Shown piece by piece: positions 17,509 to 28,342 of a DNA stretch of 64,000 nt (within the stretch, counting starts at the first letter, position 1; each line of letters starts with the position of its first letter). Made by a program: the position numbers and the translations under genes. The DNA lies in the NCBI RefSeq assembly GCF_945890115.1, contig NZ_CAMDCK010000014.1, forward strand, positions 1 through 64,000, in the 5' to 3' direction. The notes beneath the pieces were generated by a model. It was not told the DNA's origin. It saw nothing but the letters and a program-made list of their open reading frames with translations, and searched no databases. The stretch comes from Sphingorhabdus sp. EL138. GTDB taxonomy: Bacteria; Pseudomonadota; Alphaproteobacteria; Sphingomonadales; Sphingomonadaceae.

Positions 17509-18109
17509 GCACGGGCTTAGGTTTCCAGCGCAATAATCGCCAAACATAGGTCAGAACGATGCCTGCGATCACTAAGGTGGACAATGGCCCAAGCCATTTT
17601 TCCACATCGTCGAATTGCGATCCCAGAAAATAGCCTGCGCAGGCCAAGGCCGCGGTCCATCCGGCGGTCCCGATCGTCGAGAATATCATGAAGCGGCGAA
17701 ACGTCATGCCGAACAAGCCCGCCGGTATCGAAATCAGCGACCGTAATGTGGGCAACATGCGCGCGATCAGCACGATGATCGATCCATGCTTGCGAAACAG
17801 GCTTTGGCCGCGCTCCACCTCATCCCAGTCGAGCGTCAACCAACGGCTGTAGCGGTCGATGAAGATTTGCATCCGTTTTTCACCAAATTTGACCGCCACC
17901 CAATACCACATCCAATTGCCCAGCATCGCGCCCGCCGTGCCCGCCGCAATGGTGCCAGCAAGGTTCATAGTCCCGCGCGCCGATGATACGCCAGCCACGG
18001 TCATGATCACTTCGGACGGGATCGGCGGGAATATGGTTTCGAGCAGCATGAGCAAAGCGACGCCCCAATAATGGCCCCATTCAACCAAGCGAATGATCCA
18101 ATCTTCCAT
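17465..18109 (-). CDS. DedA family membrane protein
   Basis: A 214-residue inner-membrane protein with four or five hydrophobic segments and the DedA signatures: a pair of membrane-re-entrant stretches (ETIFPPIPSEVIM near residue 24), and R-x-PxxRSLISIPAG (RMLPTLRSLISIPAGL). DedA proteins are lipid flippases or proton-dependent transporters needed for envelope integrity. It overlaps xerC tail to tail by 44 bp. Its ATG overlaps the gshB stop by one base, so the two are coupled. Confidence 0.93.
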   Translation of the reverse strand: MEDWIIRLVEWGHYWGVALLMLLETIFPPIPSEVIMTVAGVSSARGTMNLAGTIAAGTAGAMLGNWMWYWVAVKFGEKRMQIFIDRYSRWLTLDWDEVERGQSLFRKHGSIIVLIARMLPTLRSLISIPAGLFGMTFRRFMIFSTIGTAGWTAALACAGYFLGSQFDDVEKWLGPLSTLVIAGIVLTYVWRLLRWKPKPVPTPGDARSDIHPKA

Positions 18110-19071
18110 TATTTCTGTCCCGACAATTTGCGTTCAATCGCGTCGAGAATGCGCGAGGGTGTGTCCGTTCCATTAAAGCGATCAATCGCGACAATGCCGG
18201 TGGGCGAGGTCACGTTGATTTCGGTCAGCCACTGCCCGCCAATGACATCAATGCCGACAAATATCAGGCCAAGCTGCTTCAAACGCGGGCCCATCGCGGC
18301 GCAGATTTCGCGTTCGCGCGCGGTCAGCTCAGTCGGCTCCGCGCTGCCGCCAACCGCCAAGTTGGAGCGGAATTCGCCTTCGCCCGGACGGCGGTTGATC
18401 GCGCCCGTTACTTCACCGTCGATCATGACGATACGTTTGTCACCCAATGCGACATCGGGCAGGAATGGCTGCACCATATGCGGTTCGGGCCATGTGTTGT
18501 TGAACACCTCAAACAAGGCGCCCAGATTGCTGCCATCGGCGTCAATGCGGAAAATGGCTTTGCCACCATTACCGTGCAATGGTTTTACGACGACTGCCCC
18601 ATATATTTGTTGGAAGTCGCGCACCTCGTCTGCGGAACGGGTGATGATCGTTGGCGGCATATATTGCCGATAATCGAGCACCATGACTTTTTCCGGCGCA
18701 TTGCGCACACTGACGGGGTTGTTGACCACCAAAGTTTCATGCGCGATACGTTCCAGCAAATGGGTCGCGGTGATATAGCCGACATGAAAGGGCGGGTCCT
18801 GCCGCATCAAAACTACCTCAATGTCCGCGCCCAAGTCGATTTTCTTCGGTGCGCCAAAACGATAATGCGCGCCGTCCACCCGTTGCACATCATGCACCGG
18901 ATGCGCCCAAGCCGTCAGCCGGTCCTGGGCATCAAGTGTCAGCGTGCCGACATCATAATGCCAGATATCATATCCGCGCGATTGCCCCGCCAGCATCAGT
19001 GCAAAGCTGGAATCACCATTGATGTTGATACCGTCCATAGGGTCCATTTGGACCGCCATTTTGATTGCCAT
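18109..19071 (-). CDS. gshB: Glutathione synthetase
   Basis: A 320-residue ATP-grasp ligase joining gamma-glutamylcysteine and glycine. It starts MAIKMAVQMDP after an AGGA site; the N-terminal preATP-grasp domain carries MDGININGDSSFALM, and the ATP-grasp part carries VVKPLHGNGGKAIFRI and the C-terminal GIDVIGGQWLTEINVTSPTG. Length is normal for GshB. The gene stands 11 bp after yraN on the same strand and 1 bp overlaps the DedA gene. An upstream in-frame ATG at 19125 would lie inside yraN and is rejected. Confidence 0.96.
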   Translation of the reverse strand: MAIKMAVQMDPMDGININGDSSFALMLAGQSRGYDIWHYDVGTLTLDAQDRLTAWAHPVHDVQRVDGAHYRFGAPKKIDLGADIEVVLMRQDPPFHVGYITATHLLERIAHETLVVNNPVSVRNAPEKVMVLDYRQYMPPTIITRSADEVRDFQQIYGAVVVKPLHGNGGKAIFRIDADGSNLGALFEVFNNTWPEPHMVQPFLPDVALGDKRIVMIDGEVTGAINRRPGEGEFRSNLAVGGSAEPTELTAREREICAAMGPRLKQLGLIFVGIDVIGGQWLTEINVTSPTGIVAIDRFNGTDTPSRILDAIERKLSGQK

Positions 19072-19082
19072 TTCGCGAGTTC

Positions 19083-19433
19083 CTATCCGTGCCAGACATT
19101 TGGCAAATGCTGAGGGAAGCGCCACGGCGCAACCATAATCACATCAATCTGCGTATTTTCACATTCTTTGCCATATTTGGGCAAGAGAATTTCCGCCGCT
19201 GCGGCCACACGGCGCAACCGACTGGCATCAATCGCCGTGGCAAGGTCTGCGGCTTTCGTCCGCGCCTTTACCTCGACAAAGGCGATGCTTTTGCCGCGCC
19301 GTGCGATTAAATCCACTTCACCGCGCGGGGTTTTTACGCGCGCGGCCAAGATACGCCATCCTTTCAGGCGCAGGAACCACGCGGCAATCGCCTCCCCGCG
19401 CCGTCCGCGTTTTTCGGCGGCAAGGCGGCTCAC
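19083..19433 (-). CDS. yraN: YraN family (UPF0102) nuclease-like protein
   Basis: A 116-residue protein with the PD-(D/E)xK-type signature of UPF0102: GRRGEAIAAWFL, then GEVDLIARRG and FVEVKAR. These are predicted nuclease-fold proteins without established substrates. The last residues and the overlap of four bases (ATGA) with the upstream rsmI are typical: yraN follows rsmI in very many proteobacteria. Confidence 0.92.
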   Translation of the reverse strand: MSRLAAEKRGRRGEAIAAWFLRLKGWRILAARVKTPRGEVDLIARRGKSIAFVEVKARTKAADLATAIDASRLRRVAAAAEILLPKYGKECENTQIDVIMVAPWRFPQHLPNVWHG

Positions 19434-20260
19434 TTTGCCTTCAATTCCGTGGCGCGGGCGTAGACGGCATTGCGTTCCAGCCCGAACCGCTTGGCAATCG
19501 CGCCAGCGGCCTTGGCGGCGGACATGGTTTCAAGCGCCGCTTGCAACGCCGCATCGACATCCCCCGTTTCCGTCACCACATCGTCGGCTGGCGGACCAAT
19601 GATTAGGACGATTTCGCCCTTCGGTTCATGTTCGGCATAGCACGCCGCCAGCTCTGCGGCTGTTCCAGTCACCACCTCTTCAAACTTTTTGGTCAACTCG
19701 CGGGCCACAGCAACTTCGCGGTTGCCATAGGTGTCGGCAATGGCGGCCAAGCTTGCGGCCAGACGCGGGCCGGCCTCGTAAAACACCAATGTCGCCTTGA
19801 CCTGCCCCAGCTCCGTCAATGTCTCGACCCGCGCTTTGGCTTTATTGGGCAAAAAGCCTGCAAACAAAAAACGGTCTGTAGGAATGCCGCAGATCGACAA
19901 AGCTGCTGTCACCGCACTGGCACCCGGAATGGTAAACACCGGCACGCCAGCGTCACGGGCGGCACGGACAAGCTTATATCCCGGGTCGGAAATTAACGGC
20001 GTGCCAGCGTCCGACACCAAGGCGACAACCCCATTACGCGCGGCAGCGACCAAGGACTCGCGCTCAACGCCCCCGCTATGGTCGTTGTAACGGCGCATTT
20101 TCTTCTTAATGCCCAAGTGATGCAATAATTTGCCAGTCACACGGCTGTCTTCAACCGCGACTATTTCGGCGGCGGTCAGGAGGTCGATTGCCCTTTGCGA
20201 TATATCTGCAAGGTTGCCGATGGGGGTCGCAACGACATATAAGCCTGATTCGAAAGTCAT
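19430..20260 (-). CDS. rsmI: 16S rRNA (cytidine(1402)-2'-O)-methyltransferase RsmI
   Basis: A 276-residue member of the tetrapyrrole methylase fold. It begins with LYVVATPIGNLADISQRA, and has VALVSDAGTPLISDPGY and VTGTAAELAACY later, as in RsmI, which 2'-O-methylates C1402 of 16S rRNA. The start at 20260 was chosen because the longer version (from 20332) adds a non-homologous stretch that overlaps the divergent lipoprotein gene. It overlaps yraN by ATGA. Confidence 0.96.
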   Translation of the reverse strand: MTFESGLYVVATPIGNLADISQRAIDLLTAAEIVAVEDSRVTGKLLHHLGIKKKMRRYNDHSGGVERESLVAAARNGVVALVSDAGTPLISDPGYKLVRAARDAGVPVFTIPGASAVTAALSICGIPTDRFLFAGFLPNKAKARVETLTELGQVKATLVFYEAGPRLAASLAAIADTYGNREVAVARELTKKFEEVVTGTAAELAACYAEHEPKGEIVLIIGPPADDVVTETGDVDAALQAALETMSAAKAAGAIAKRFGLERNAVYARATELKAK

Positions 20261-20293
20261 CGGAATATGCAGCTTCTTCCCAAGGAACACAAA

Positions 20294-21454
20294 ATGAGCG
20301 CAACCATTGCCGCAACGCGCGCGCAGCCGCAAGCTTTAGCAGGCCAATTCAAAAAGCTGCTGATATTAGCATCTGTCATCCTGCTGGCGGCCTGTAGCAC
20401 AGTCCCGCGCAGCAAGGCGCCGATTGTCGTCGCCGAACCGTCCGATGGCATGCACCGTGTCGCGCTTTTGCTGCCCGTGACTGGCCCTGACGCCGAAATG
20501 GGGCAATCGATTGCCAATGCGACGGCACTGGCGCTTGCCGATACCAAAGTCACCAATATCCGCATGGTCACTTATGACACGGGCCTTGGTGTGGCCGCCG
20601 CGACACAACGCGCGATTGCAGATGGCAACAATCTGATTTTGGGCCCGCTACGCGCCGACAATGTCATTGAGGTCGCAGAAATTGCACGTCCCGCAGCCGT
20701 GCCGATCATCAGCTTTTCCAATGATATCGGCGTTGCCGGACAGAATGTGTTCTTGCTGGGCCATTTACCGAACCAATCGATCGAACGCGTGGTGCTATAT
20801 GCCAAGTCGAGAGGCCTGAACCGCTTTGCTGGCGTGGTTGCATCCAATGTCTATGGACAGCGTGCGCAATCGAATATCACGACAGCCGTGCGCGCAGCCG
20901 GCGGCATTTTGGTGGGCATTCAAGAATCAAACGGAACGGCCGCATCAGCCGAAGCCGCCGCGCGTCGTCTGGCACAGATGGGCGCTATTGACGCCATCTT
21001 GGTTGCCGATACCGGCCGCGCAGCCATCACAACCGTGCCTGCCTTGCGCCGTGGCGGGCTGCGCACGGCCAAAATCTTGGGCACTGATTTGTGGAATATC
21101 GACGGTACGCTCGCGGGCAGTCCGCCTATGTATGGCGCAATGTTCGCAAGTGTGTCGGACACGCTCTACACGCAATATGCGACCAAATATCGCGCCCGTT
21201 TTGGCAAGGCACCCTTGCGCCTGTCGAGCCTTGGCTATGACTCGGTGTTGCTAGTGGCCCGCGTCGCCCGCAACTGGGTTCCGGGAACACGTTTTCCCGT
21301 GGGGCAATTGACTGATCCGCAAGGCTTCATTGGCGTCGACGGCGCGTTCCGGTTCAACGCCAATGGCCTGACCGACCGTATGCTTGAGGTGCAGGAAATT
21401 CAGGCAGGCAAGTTTGTGACGGTTAGCGCCGCCCCTTCACAGTTCGCAAAATAA
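20294..21454 (+). CDS. Penicillin-binding protein activator-like lipoprotein (LpoA/periplasmic binding fold)
   Basis: A 386-residue protein with a lipoprotein signal ending LLAACS (near residue 33) and a periplasmic type I binding fold (Peripla_BP_6; MHRVALLLPVTGPDAEMGQSI onward, split here). In enterobacteria the C-terminal domain of LpoA has this fold and activates PBP1A. A divergent gene next to rsmI and yraN is exactly where lpoA sits in many proteobacteria, which supports this call. It could otherwise be a branched-chain amino acid binding-like protein, but no transporter genes are near. The ATG at 20294 has an AAGGA site; 20267 is an alternative. Confidence 0.82.
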   Translation: MSATIAATRAQPQALAGQFKKLLILASVILLAACSTVPRSKAPIVVAEPSDGMHRVALLLPVTGPDAEMGQSIANATALALADTKVTNIRMVTYDTGLGVAAATQRAIADGNNLILGPLRADNVIEVAEIARPAAVPIISFSNDIGVAGQNVFLLGHLPNQSIERVVLYAKSRGLNRFAGVVASNVYGQRAQSNITTAVRAAGGILVGIQESNGTAASAEAAARRLAQMGAIDAILVADTGRAAITTVPALRRGGLRTAKILGTDLWNIDGTLAGSPPMYGAMFASVSDTLYTQYATKYRARFGKAPLRLSSLGYDSVLLVARVARNWVPGTRFPVGQLTDPQGFIGVDGAFRFNANGLTDRMLEVQEIQAGKFVTVSAAPSQFAK

Positions 21455-21455
21455 C

Positions 21456-21480
21456 GACACCCCGCTTTTGACGGGGTGTC
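21456..21480. terminator. Bidirectional terminator between the LpoA-like gene and def
   Basis: GACACCCCG (21456-21464) and CGGGGTGTC (21472-21480) form a perfect 9-bp stem with a 7-base loop, placed between two convergent genes. On the minus strand it is followed by GTTATTTT, giving a weak U-run for def; on the plus strand the tail is AAACTACC. Confidence 0.75.
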
Positions 21481-21491
21481 AAACTACCACA

Positions 21492-22049
21492 TCAGTGGCG
21501 GCAATCCGGCCCATGCACATGACCGCCGCCCATTTTGCGGGCTTTCTCGATCTTCTTCAGCACCATTTGACGCTTGAGCCGCGACAGATGGTCGATGAAC
21601 AATATACCTTCCAGATGGTCCATTTCATGCTGCAAACATGTCGCCATCAGGCCAGTCATCGTCTCTTCATGCACCTTACCGTCTAAATCCTGCCAACGGG
21701 CGCGGATTTGGGCTGGGCGCTCCACCTCGGCATATTGGTCGGGTACGGACAGGCAACCTTCATTATACAGGCTATGTTCGTTGGACGGGTCCAAAATTTC
21801 GGGGTTCACAAAAACGCGCGGGTTGCGGACAGGTTCTTCGCCTTCGGCTTCGTCTTCTTGCAAGTCGATCACTAATACGCGTTTGGGCACACCCACTTGA
21901 ATCGCCGCCAAGCCAATGCCGGGCGCAGCATACATCGTCTCGATCATATCATGAACGAGCGTTTTCAAATCGCCGTCGAAGCTTTCAACAGGCTTCGAAA
22001 TGGTTTTTAGCCGCGGATCGGGCACTTCAAGAATAGATAATATGGCCAT
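21492..22049 (-). CDS. def: Peptide deformylase
   Basis: A 185-residue metalloenzyme removing the formyl group from the N-terminal methionine of new proteins. All three motifs are present: GIGLAAIQ (residues 44-51), EGCLS and QHEMDH (zinc ligands Cys, His, His). The start MAILSILEV is that of the family; the longer version from 22166 adds unrelated residues. Its C-terminus ends with a His-rich tail. fmt, which does the reverse reaction, lies on the other side of recR in the opposite direction. Confidence 0.97.
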   Translation of the reverse strand: MAILSILEVPDPRLKTISKPVESFDGDLKTLVHDMIETMYAAPGIGLAAIQVGVPKRVLVIDLQEDEAEGEEPVRNPRVFVNPEILDPSNEHSLYNEGCLSVPDQYAEVERPAQIRARWQDLDGKVHEETMTGLMATCLQHEMDHLEGILFIDHLSRLKRQMVLKKIEKARKMGGGHVHGPDCRH

Positions 22050-22080
22050 GGGTCGCAAATAGGGACGGTCTTTGGATAAA

Positions 22081-22677
22081 TCAACCGACGGGTCGTCGGG
22101 CGCGCAACGCCTGCGCCAAAGTACCGTCGTCGAGATAATCCAGTTCCCCGCCCACCGGCACGCCATGCGCCAATTGGGTCAGGCGAATGGGGAATTGTTC
22201 CAACCGTTCGGCCAAATAATGGGCCGTTGTCTGCCCCTCAAGCGTTGCGTTCATCGCCAGCACCACCTCGTCAATGCCGCCTTCGGCAATGCGGCTGACC
22301 AATCCGTCGATGTTCAAATCCTCTGGCCGGACACCATCCAATGCGGACAGGCGGCCGCCCAAAACATGATATTTGCCTGGAAAAAGCCGCGAGCGGTCGA
22401 GCGCCCACAGGTCGGATACATCCTCCACCACGCAAATGGACCGGATGTCGCGGCGCGGGTCGACGCAAATGCCACATGGGTTGCTGGTGTCGATATTGCC
22501 ACAGGTGCTGCAAACCAACAGCCTTTGCTCAACCTGCTGCAACGCACGCAATAACGGTTGCAACACGCTCTCACGCTTTTTCATGAGGTGCAGCACGACG
22601 CGGCGCGCCGACCGCGGGCCAAGCCCCGGTAGCTTCGACAATGCTTGTGCCAATGCGTCTATTTCTTGCGATGCCAT
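22081..22677 (-). CDS. recR: Recombination mediator RecR
   Basis: A 198-residue protein. It has a helix-hairpin-helix ([11 protein letters not shown], residues 16-26), a zinc finger with Cys56, Cys59, Cys68 and Cys71, and a Toprim domain ([16 protein letters not shown]-like stretch around residues 80-95). With RecF/RecO it loads RecA at gaps. The start at 22677 matches the family. recR lies 31 bp upstream of def on the same strand and diverges from fmt. Confidence 0.97.
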   Translation of the reverse strand: MASQEIDALAQALSKLPGLGPRSARRVVLHLMKKRESVLQPLLRALQQVEQRLLVCSTCGNIDTSNPCGICVDPRRDIRSICVVEDVSDLWALDRSRLFPGKYHVLGGRLSALDGVRPEDLNIDGLVSRIAEGGIDEVVLAMNATLEGQTTAHYLAERLEQFPIRLTQLAHGVPVGGELDYLDDGTLAQALRARRPVG

Positions 22678-22719
22678 GCGGCGGGTCTTAGGGGGCTTTT
22701 GAACAAAGGAAAAGTGACG

Positions 22720-23625
22720 ATGCGTCTTGCCTTCATGGGAACCCCCGAATTTGCCGTGCCGACGCTCGATGCGTTGGTGGCGGCTGGGCATGATGTGGTC
22801 GCTGTCTATACGCAGCCGCCGCGCCCCGCCAATCGTGGCAAGAAGCTGACTCCGTCCGCTGTGCAACAGCGCGCCGAAGAACTGGGGTTGCGCGTGCGAT
22901 GCCCCCTGTCGCTGCGTCAGGCGGAGGCACAGGCTGATTTCGCTGCCTTGGGCGTCGATGTGGCTATCGTTGCGGCTTATGGCCTCATATTGCCGCCAGC
23001 GGTCTTGGACGCGCCTCTGCATGGCTGCCTGAATGTCCATGGATCCTTGCTACCGCGCTGGCGGGGTGCCGCGCCTGTGCAGCGTGCGATATTGGCGGGC
23101 GATGTTAATAGTGGCGTCATGGTCATGCAGATGGAGGCTGGCCTTGATACGGGCGCCGTCCGCGCGACAACGGAAATCGAAATCGGGCACAAAACAACGG
23201 GCCAACTGACCATGGCGCTGGCGGAACTTGGCGCGGAATTGATGGTCCGGGTTTTGGCAGATTTGGAGGCATTTCCCTGCGTGGCGCAGCCGGACGAAGG
23301 CGTTACCTATGCCGCCAAGATCGACAAGGCCGAAACGAAGCTGGATTTTTCCCAATCCGCCGAAGCCGTCGAACGCCAAATCCGCGCCTTTAACCCGGCA
23401 CCGGGCGCATGGTTCGAATTTGAAGGCGAACGATATAGGGTATTGGCCGCTGACATCGTCGTAGCCAATGGCGCGGCAGGCATGATTATAGATGACGCGC
23501 TCACCATCGCCTGCGGCGTTAACGCCATCCGCCCAACGCTCATCCAACGCGCTGGCAAGCCCGCTATGCCGACCGCCGACCTCCTGCGCGGCAAGGCCAT
23601 TCCTGCTGGCACGATCCTAACATGA
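22720..23625 (+). CDS. fmt: Methionyl-tRNA formyltransferase
   Basis: A 301-residue enzyme that formylates initiator Met-tRNA. It begins [19 protein letters not shown] after an AAAGGA site; the formyltransferase motif is [17 protein letters not shown], and a C-terminal OB-like domain follows. The start is the family's usual one. It is divergent from recR-def, 42 bp apart, and truA follows after a 235-bp repeat-rich gap; def/fmt/truA clusters are common. Confidence 0.97.
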   Translation: MRLAFMGTPEFAVPTLDALVAAGHDVVAVYTQPPRPANRGKKLTPSAVQQRAEELGLRVRCPLSLRQAEAQADFAALGVDVAIVAAYGLILPPAVLDAPLHGCLNVHGSLLPRWRGAAPVQRAILAGDVNSGVMVMQMEAGLDTGAVRATTEIEIGHKTTGQLTMALAELGAELMVRVLADLEAFPCVAQPDEGVTYAAKIDKAETKLDFSQSAEAVERQIRAFNPAPGAWFEFEGERYRVLAADIVVANGAAGMIIDDALTIACGVNAIRPTLIQRAGKPAMPTADLLRGKAIPAGTILT

Positions 23626-23634
23626 CACCGCTCA

Positions 23635-23845
23635 CTCTCAAATTCGTCGCACCAGCACAGGCTGGTGGGTATGGAGAGGAAGATTTACCTCTTACCCCTT
23701 CGGTCTTTGCGGCACGATGGATGCTGAAACACGTTCAGCATGACGCGGCGAGAAGCACGCCTCTGCGACCTCTGCGCCTCTGCGTGAACCCAAATAACCG
23801 TCGCCCCGGCGCAGGCTGGAGCAACGGAGATGTGACCACGCGCAC
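23635..23845. repeat. Mosaic of degraded palindromic repeats (fmt-truA gap)
   Basis: Pieces of at least three repeat families lie side by side: a type 2 half (GCTGAAACACGTTCAGCATGA, about 23722-23742, split at its middle AC), a CTCTGCGACC / CTCTGCGCCTCTGCG stretch (23761-23783), and a GTCGCCCCGGCGCAGGCTGG piece (23800-23819). None forms a complete long palindrome, so these look like decayed elements. No gene is visible here. Confidence 0.6.
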
Positions 23846-23860
23846 GAAAGCGACCCGCAG

Positions 23861-24601
23861 TTGACTCGCTTCGCGCTCACCATCGAATTTGACGGCGGTC
23901 CCTATATGGGCTGGCAATGGCAGGACCATGGCCCCTCGGTCCAAGGGGCGATCGAAGAGGCCATATTCAAAACCACCGGCGAAAAGACTTTGGTCTACAG
24001 CGCTGGCCGCACCGATGCAGGGGTCCATGCGCTTGGCATGCGGGCGCATGTCGATGTGGAAAAAGGCCTTTCCGCCTTCCGCTTGATGGAGGCCATTAAC
24101 GCCCATTTGCGTCCGCACCCCATCGCGATATTGGCATGCGAAGAGGTCGCCGACGACTGGCATGCGCGCTATAGCTGCATTGGCCGGTCTTATGCATACC
24201 GCATCCTCAACCGCCGCGCCTCGCTGACTTTAGAGAAGGGTCGCGTCTGGCGCGTCGGACCGGAGCTGAATGCCGAGGCAATGCAGGACGCCGCGCAGAT
24301 ACTTGTCGGCCTGCATGATTTCACCACCTTCCGCTCCACCGCGTGCCAATCTGCCAGCCCAATCAAAACACTCGACCGCCTCAACGTGCGGCGGGAGGGG
24401 CAGCATGTGATTATCGAGGCAGCGGCCTTGTCCTTCCTGCATCATCAAGTGCGGTCCATGGTCGGCTGCCTTGTCGCCGTTGGGCTTGGGCGCTGGACAG
24501 CGGCAGACCTAAAGGCTGCGTTAGATGCCGCCGACCGCTCGGCTCTGGCAGAAAATGCGCCCCCTGAAGGGCTTTATTTCGTGCGGGCGCTTTATCCTTA
24601 A
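23861..24601 (+). CDS. truA: tRNA pseudouridine(38-40) synthase TruA
   Basis: A 246-residue pseudouridine synthase. The TTG start gives [21 protein letters not shown] (split), the conserved N-terminus; no upstream ATG or GTG in frame fits better. The catalytic aspartate lies in [11 protein letters not shown]. It modifies positions 38-40 of the tRNA anticodon stem. Its leader consists of repeat remnants and has no strong ribosome site. Confidence 0.95.
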   Translation: MTRFALTIEFDGGPYMGWQWQDHGPSVQGAIEEAIFKTTGEKTLVYSAGRTDAGVHALGMRAHVDVEKGLSAFRLMEAINAHLRPHPIAILACEEVADDWHARYSCIGRSYAYRILNRRASLTLEKGRVWRVGPELNAEAMQDAAQILVGLHDFTTFRSTACQSASPIKTLDRLNVRREGQHVIIEAAALSFLHHQVRSMVGCLVAVGLGRWTAADLKAALDAADRSALAENAPPEGLYFVRALYP

Positions 24602-24631
24602 AAATTGGCGACTGCGCGCATGCCCGATTTC

Positions 24632-24648
24632 AGTGGTCCTGACCCTAA
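24632..24648 (-). repeat. TTAGGGTCAGGACCACT fragment, copy B
   Basis: Exact 17-base reverse complement of 14398-14414. It spans the last base of the final valine codon and the TAG stop of ogt, and runs into the truA-ogt gap. Confidence 0.6.
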
Positions 24649-25196
24649 ACTGAAAACAGACCGTCCTGCCCGCTTTCCCACGCCAGCAAACGGCGCTTGC
24701 GTTCCAGCCCATAAGCATAGCCGCCAAGGCCGCCATCGGACCGGATGACGCGGTGGCAGGGTATGAGCACCGACACTGGGTTTGCGCCGTTGGCCGAACC
24801 CGCCGCGCGCACCGCATCGGGCTTTCCAACTGCCGCAGCGATTTCGGCATAATTGCGCGTTTCGCCCGCGGGTATTTGCAGCAACGCCCGCCACACGGCC
24901 ATTTGGAAATCCGTGCCGCCGATATCCAGGGGTAATTGGGGCATCTGCCTAGGGTTTTGAATCGCAAAGACCGCGCCGTCGATCAGGGCGGCGAGCGAAC
25001 CGCCTTTACGCAACAGGGTCGCGTTCGGAAAGCGGCGCTTTAGCGTGCTTTCATTTTCGTCAAACGACAGGCGGCAAATCCCTTTGTCTGTCGCGGCCAG
25101 TAGCATCGAGCCAAGCGCGGTTTCAGCCACCGCCCAATATATGGAAACGCCTGCACCGCCGTCGTTCCAGACGCTTGATGTCATCGCCGCCGTCAT
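24645..25196 (-). CDS. ogt: Methylated-DNA-protein cysteine methyltransferase (Ogt/AGT)
   Basis: A 183-residue suicide repair protein that removes O6-alkylguanine. The active-site motif PCHRVIRSDGGLGGYA is intact, with the Asn-containing helix turn before it. The N-terminal part is the ribonuclease-like domain. The ATG overlaps the stop of the upstream hydrolase gene by four bases (ATGA). The TAG stop lies in a repeated fragment (24632-24648), so the C-terminal end may have been set by that insertion. Confidence 0.93.
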   Translation of the reverse strand: MTAAMTSSVWNDGGAGVSIYWAVAETALGSMLLAATDKGICRLSFDENESTLKRRFPNATLLRKGGSLAALIDGAVFAIQNPRQMPQLPLDIGGTDFQMAVWRALLQIPAGETRNYAEIAAAVGKPDAVRAAGSANGANPVSVLIPCHRVIRSDGGLGGYAYGLERKRRLLAWESGQDGLFSV

Positions 25197-25870
25197 CCAC
25201 CACAGGCGCGAAACAGCGCCAAGGTGCGCTCGCGTGCCAGATCAGCGCTGGCTTCATGATAATCCTTGCGTCGGTCGGAATTGAACCCGTGATTGGCATC
25301 GTAGACAAATATTTGCGCGGTCGGGTGCGCCTTTTCAATAAGTGCCTCGACGCCCTCCATCGGTATGCCCGCGTCATAACGGCCGAAATGGGCAATAGTC
25401 GCGCATTTGGGGGTAGTGTCAGCGTATAGCGTTGGAACGAGGCTGCCATAATAGCAGCTGGCTGCGGAAAGATCATCGCTGATCCCCGCCATGGCCCAAG
25501 CGACTGAACCGCCATAGCAATAGCCGGTTATGAACACTGGCCCCTTGTCTTTGAGCGCATTTATGCAGACCTGCGCATCATCGAGCGATTGCGCGAACGG
25601 ATGCAGGTCCCGGGCCAACTCGACAGCGCGGTGATAATCGGGCCCAGTGTAGGCGGCCTCAAATCCCGGATGCTCGCGGTCAAAAATGGCCGGCGACAAT
25701 ATTTCATATCCATCGGCGGCGTATTCGTCGCACAATTCGCGGATATGGTCCGTCACCCCAAATATCTCTTGGACAAGGACGAGCCCGCCGCGACGTTCAC
25801 CCACTGCTTCGGCATGGTAAACCGCGATTTCCGCGCCATCCGACATCGTCATGCGAATCATTTCACCCAT
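25193..25870 (-). CDS. Dienelactone hydrolase family protein
   Basis: A 225-residue alpha/beta hydrolase with the dienelactone hydrolase triad: Cys in GYCYGGSVAW, Asp in FGRYDAGIP and His in DANHGFN. Carboxymethylenebutenolidase is the founding activity, but genomic copies outside aromatic-degradation clusters often act on unknown esters; none of the chlorocatechol genes is nearby. The ATG at 25870 has GGAG six bases upstream; the in-frame ATG at 25885 lies inside the neighbouring repeat and is an alternative. It is probably co-transcribed with ogt. Confidence 0.88.
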   Translation of the reverse strand: MGEMIRMTMSDGAEIAVYHAEAVGERRGGLVLVQEIFGVTDHIRELCDEYAADGYEILSPAIFDREHPGFEAAYTGPDYHRAVELARDLHPFAQSLDDAQVCINALKDKGPVFITGYCYGGSVAWAMAGISDDLSAASCYYGSLVPTLYADTTPKCATIAHFGRYDAGIPMEGVEALIEKAHPTAQIFVYDANHGFNSDRRKDYHEASADLARERTLALFRACGG

Positions 25871-25885
25871 TACACTCTCCGTCAT

Positions 25886-25954
25886 GTCATCCTGAACTTG
25901 CTTCAGAAAAACGTCCTACGGCAGTTTGTTATATTGAAACAAGTTCAGGATGAC
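25886..25954. repeat. REP-like palindrome, type 2 (upstream of the hydrolase gene)
   Basis: Arms 25886-25905 and 25935-25954 (GTCATCCTGAACTTG and CAAGTTCAGGATGAC at the outer ends) are nearly perfect reverse complements around a 29-base loop. The element touches the alternative hydrolase ATG and may supply part of its leader. It lies between the hydrolase and the atp operon. Confidence 0.85.
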
Positions 25955-25985
25955 GATTCCATTTAAACAAGCGACAATCGCCATC

Positions 25986-26014
25986 TTGCATCGCAGCAAA
26001 ACCCCTGCTAGGCG
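25986..26014 (+). promoter_or_regulatory. Candidate promoter of the atp operon
   Basis: TTGCATC (25986-25992), 14 bases, then GCTAGGCG (26007-26014) fits the Caulobacter-type housekeeping consensus TTGaCgS-N10-14-GCTANAWC in its -35 start and GCTA core. It lies 78 bp upstream of the atpH start. Confidence 0.4.
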
Positions 26015-26091
26015 CGGCGCGACGCCAGCAAGGGGCAACTCTTCGGTGCGCTCAAAAAGTTTTTCAGTCTTACATTTTAGGAATTAGACGC

Positions 26092-28223
<2,132 letters not shown>

Positions 28224-28234
28224 CCTATTTTAAC

Positions 28235-28326
28235 CGTCACCCCCGCGCAGGCGGGGGCCCAACCCCTGAGCCATCGGTTCAGGCCTATAGTTCAGGAGTT
28301 GGATTCCCGCAGACGCGGGAATGACG
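28235..28326. repeat. REP-like palindrome, type 1, inside the atp operon (atpA-atpG gap)
   Basis: Ends are CGTCACCCCCGCGCAGGCGGGGG at the left (given to its 18th base: CGTCACCCCCGCGCAGGC) and TTCCCGCAGACGCGGGAATGACG at the right (core CCCGCAGACGCGGG). Both arms can form stem-loops, and the whole is an imperfect inverted repeat with inner CAACCCCTGA / TCAGGAGTTG. It lies between two co-transcribed genes. Confidence 0.85.
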
Positions 28327-28342
28327 ACAGTGAGGAAGTTAG

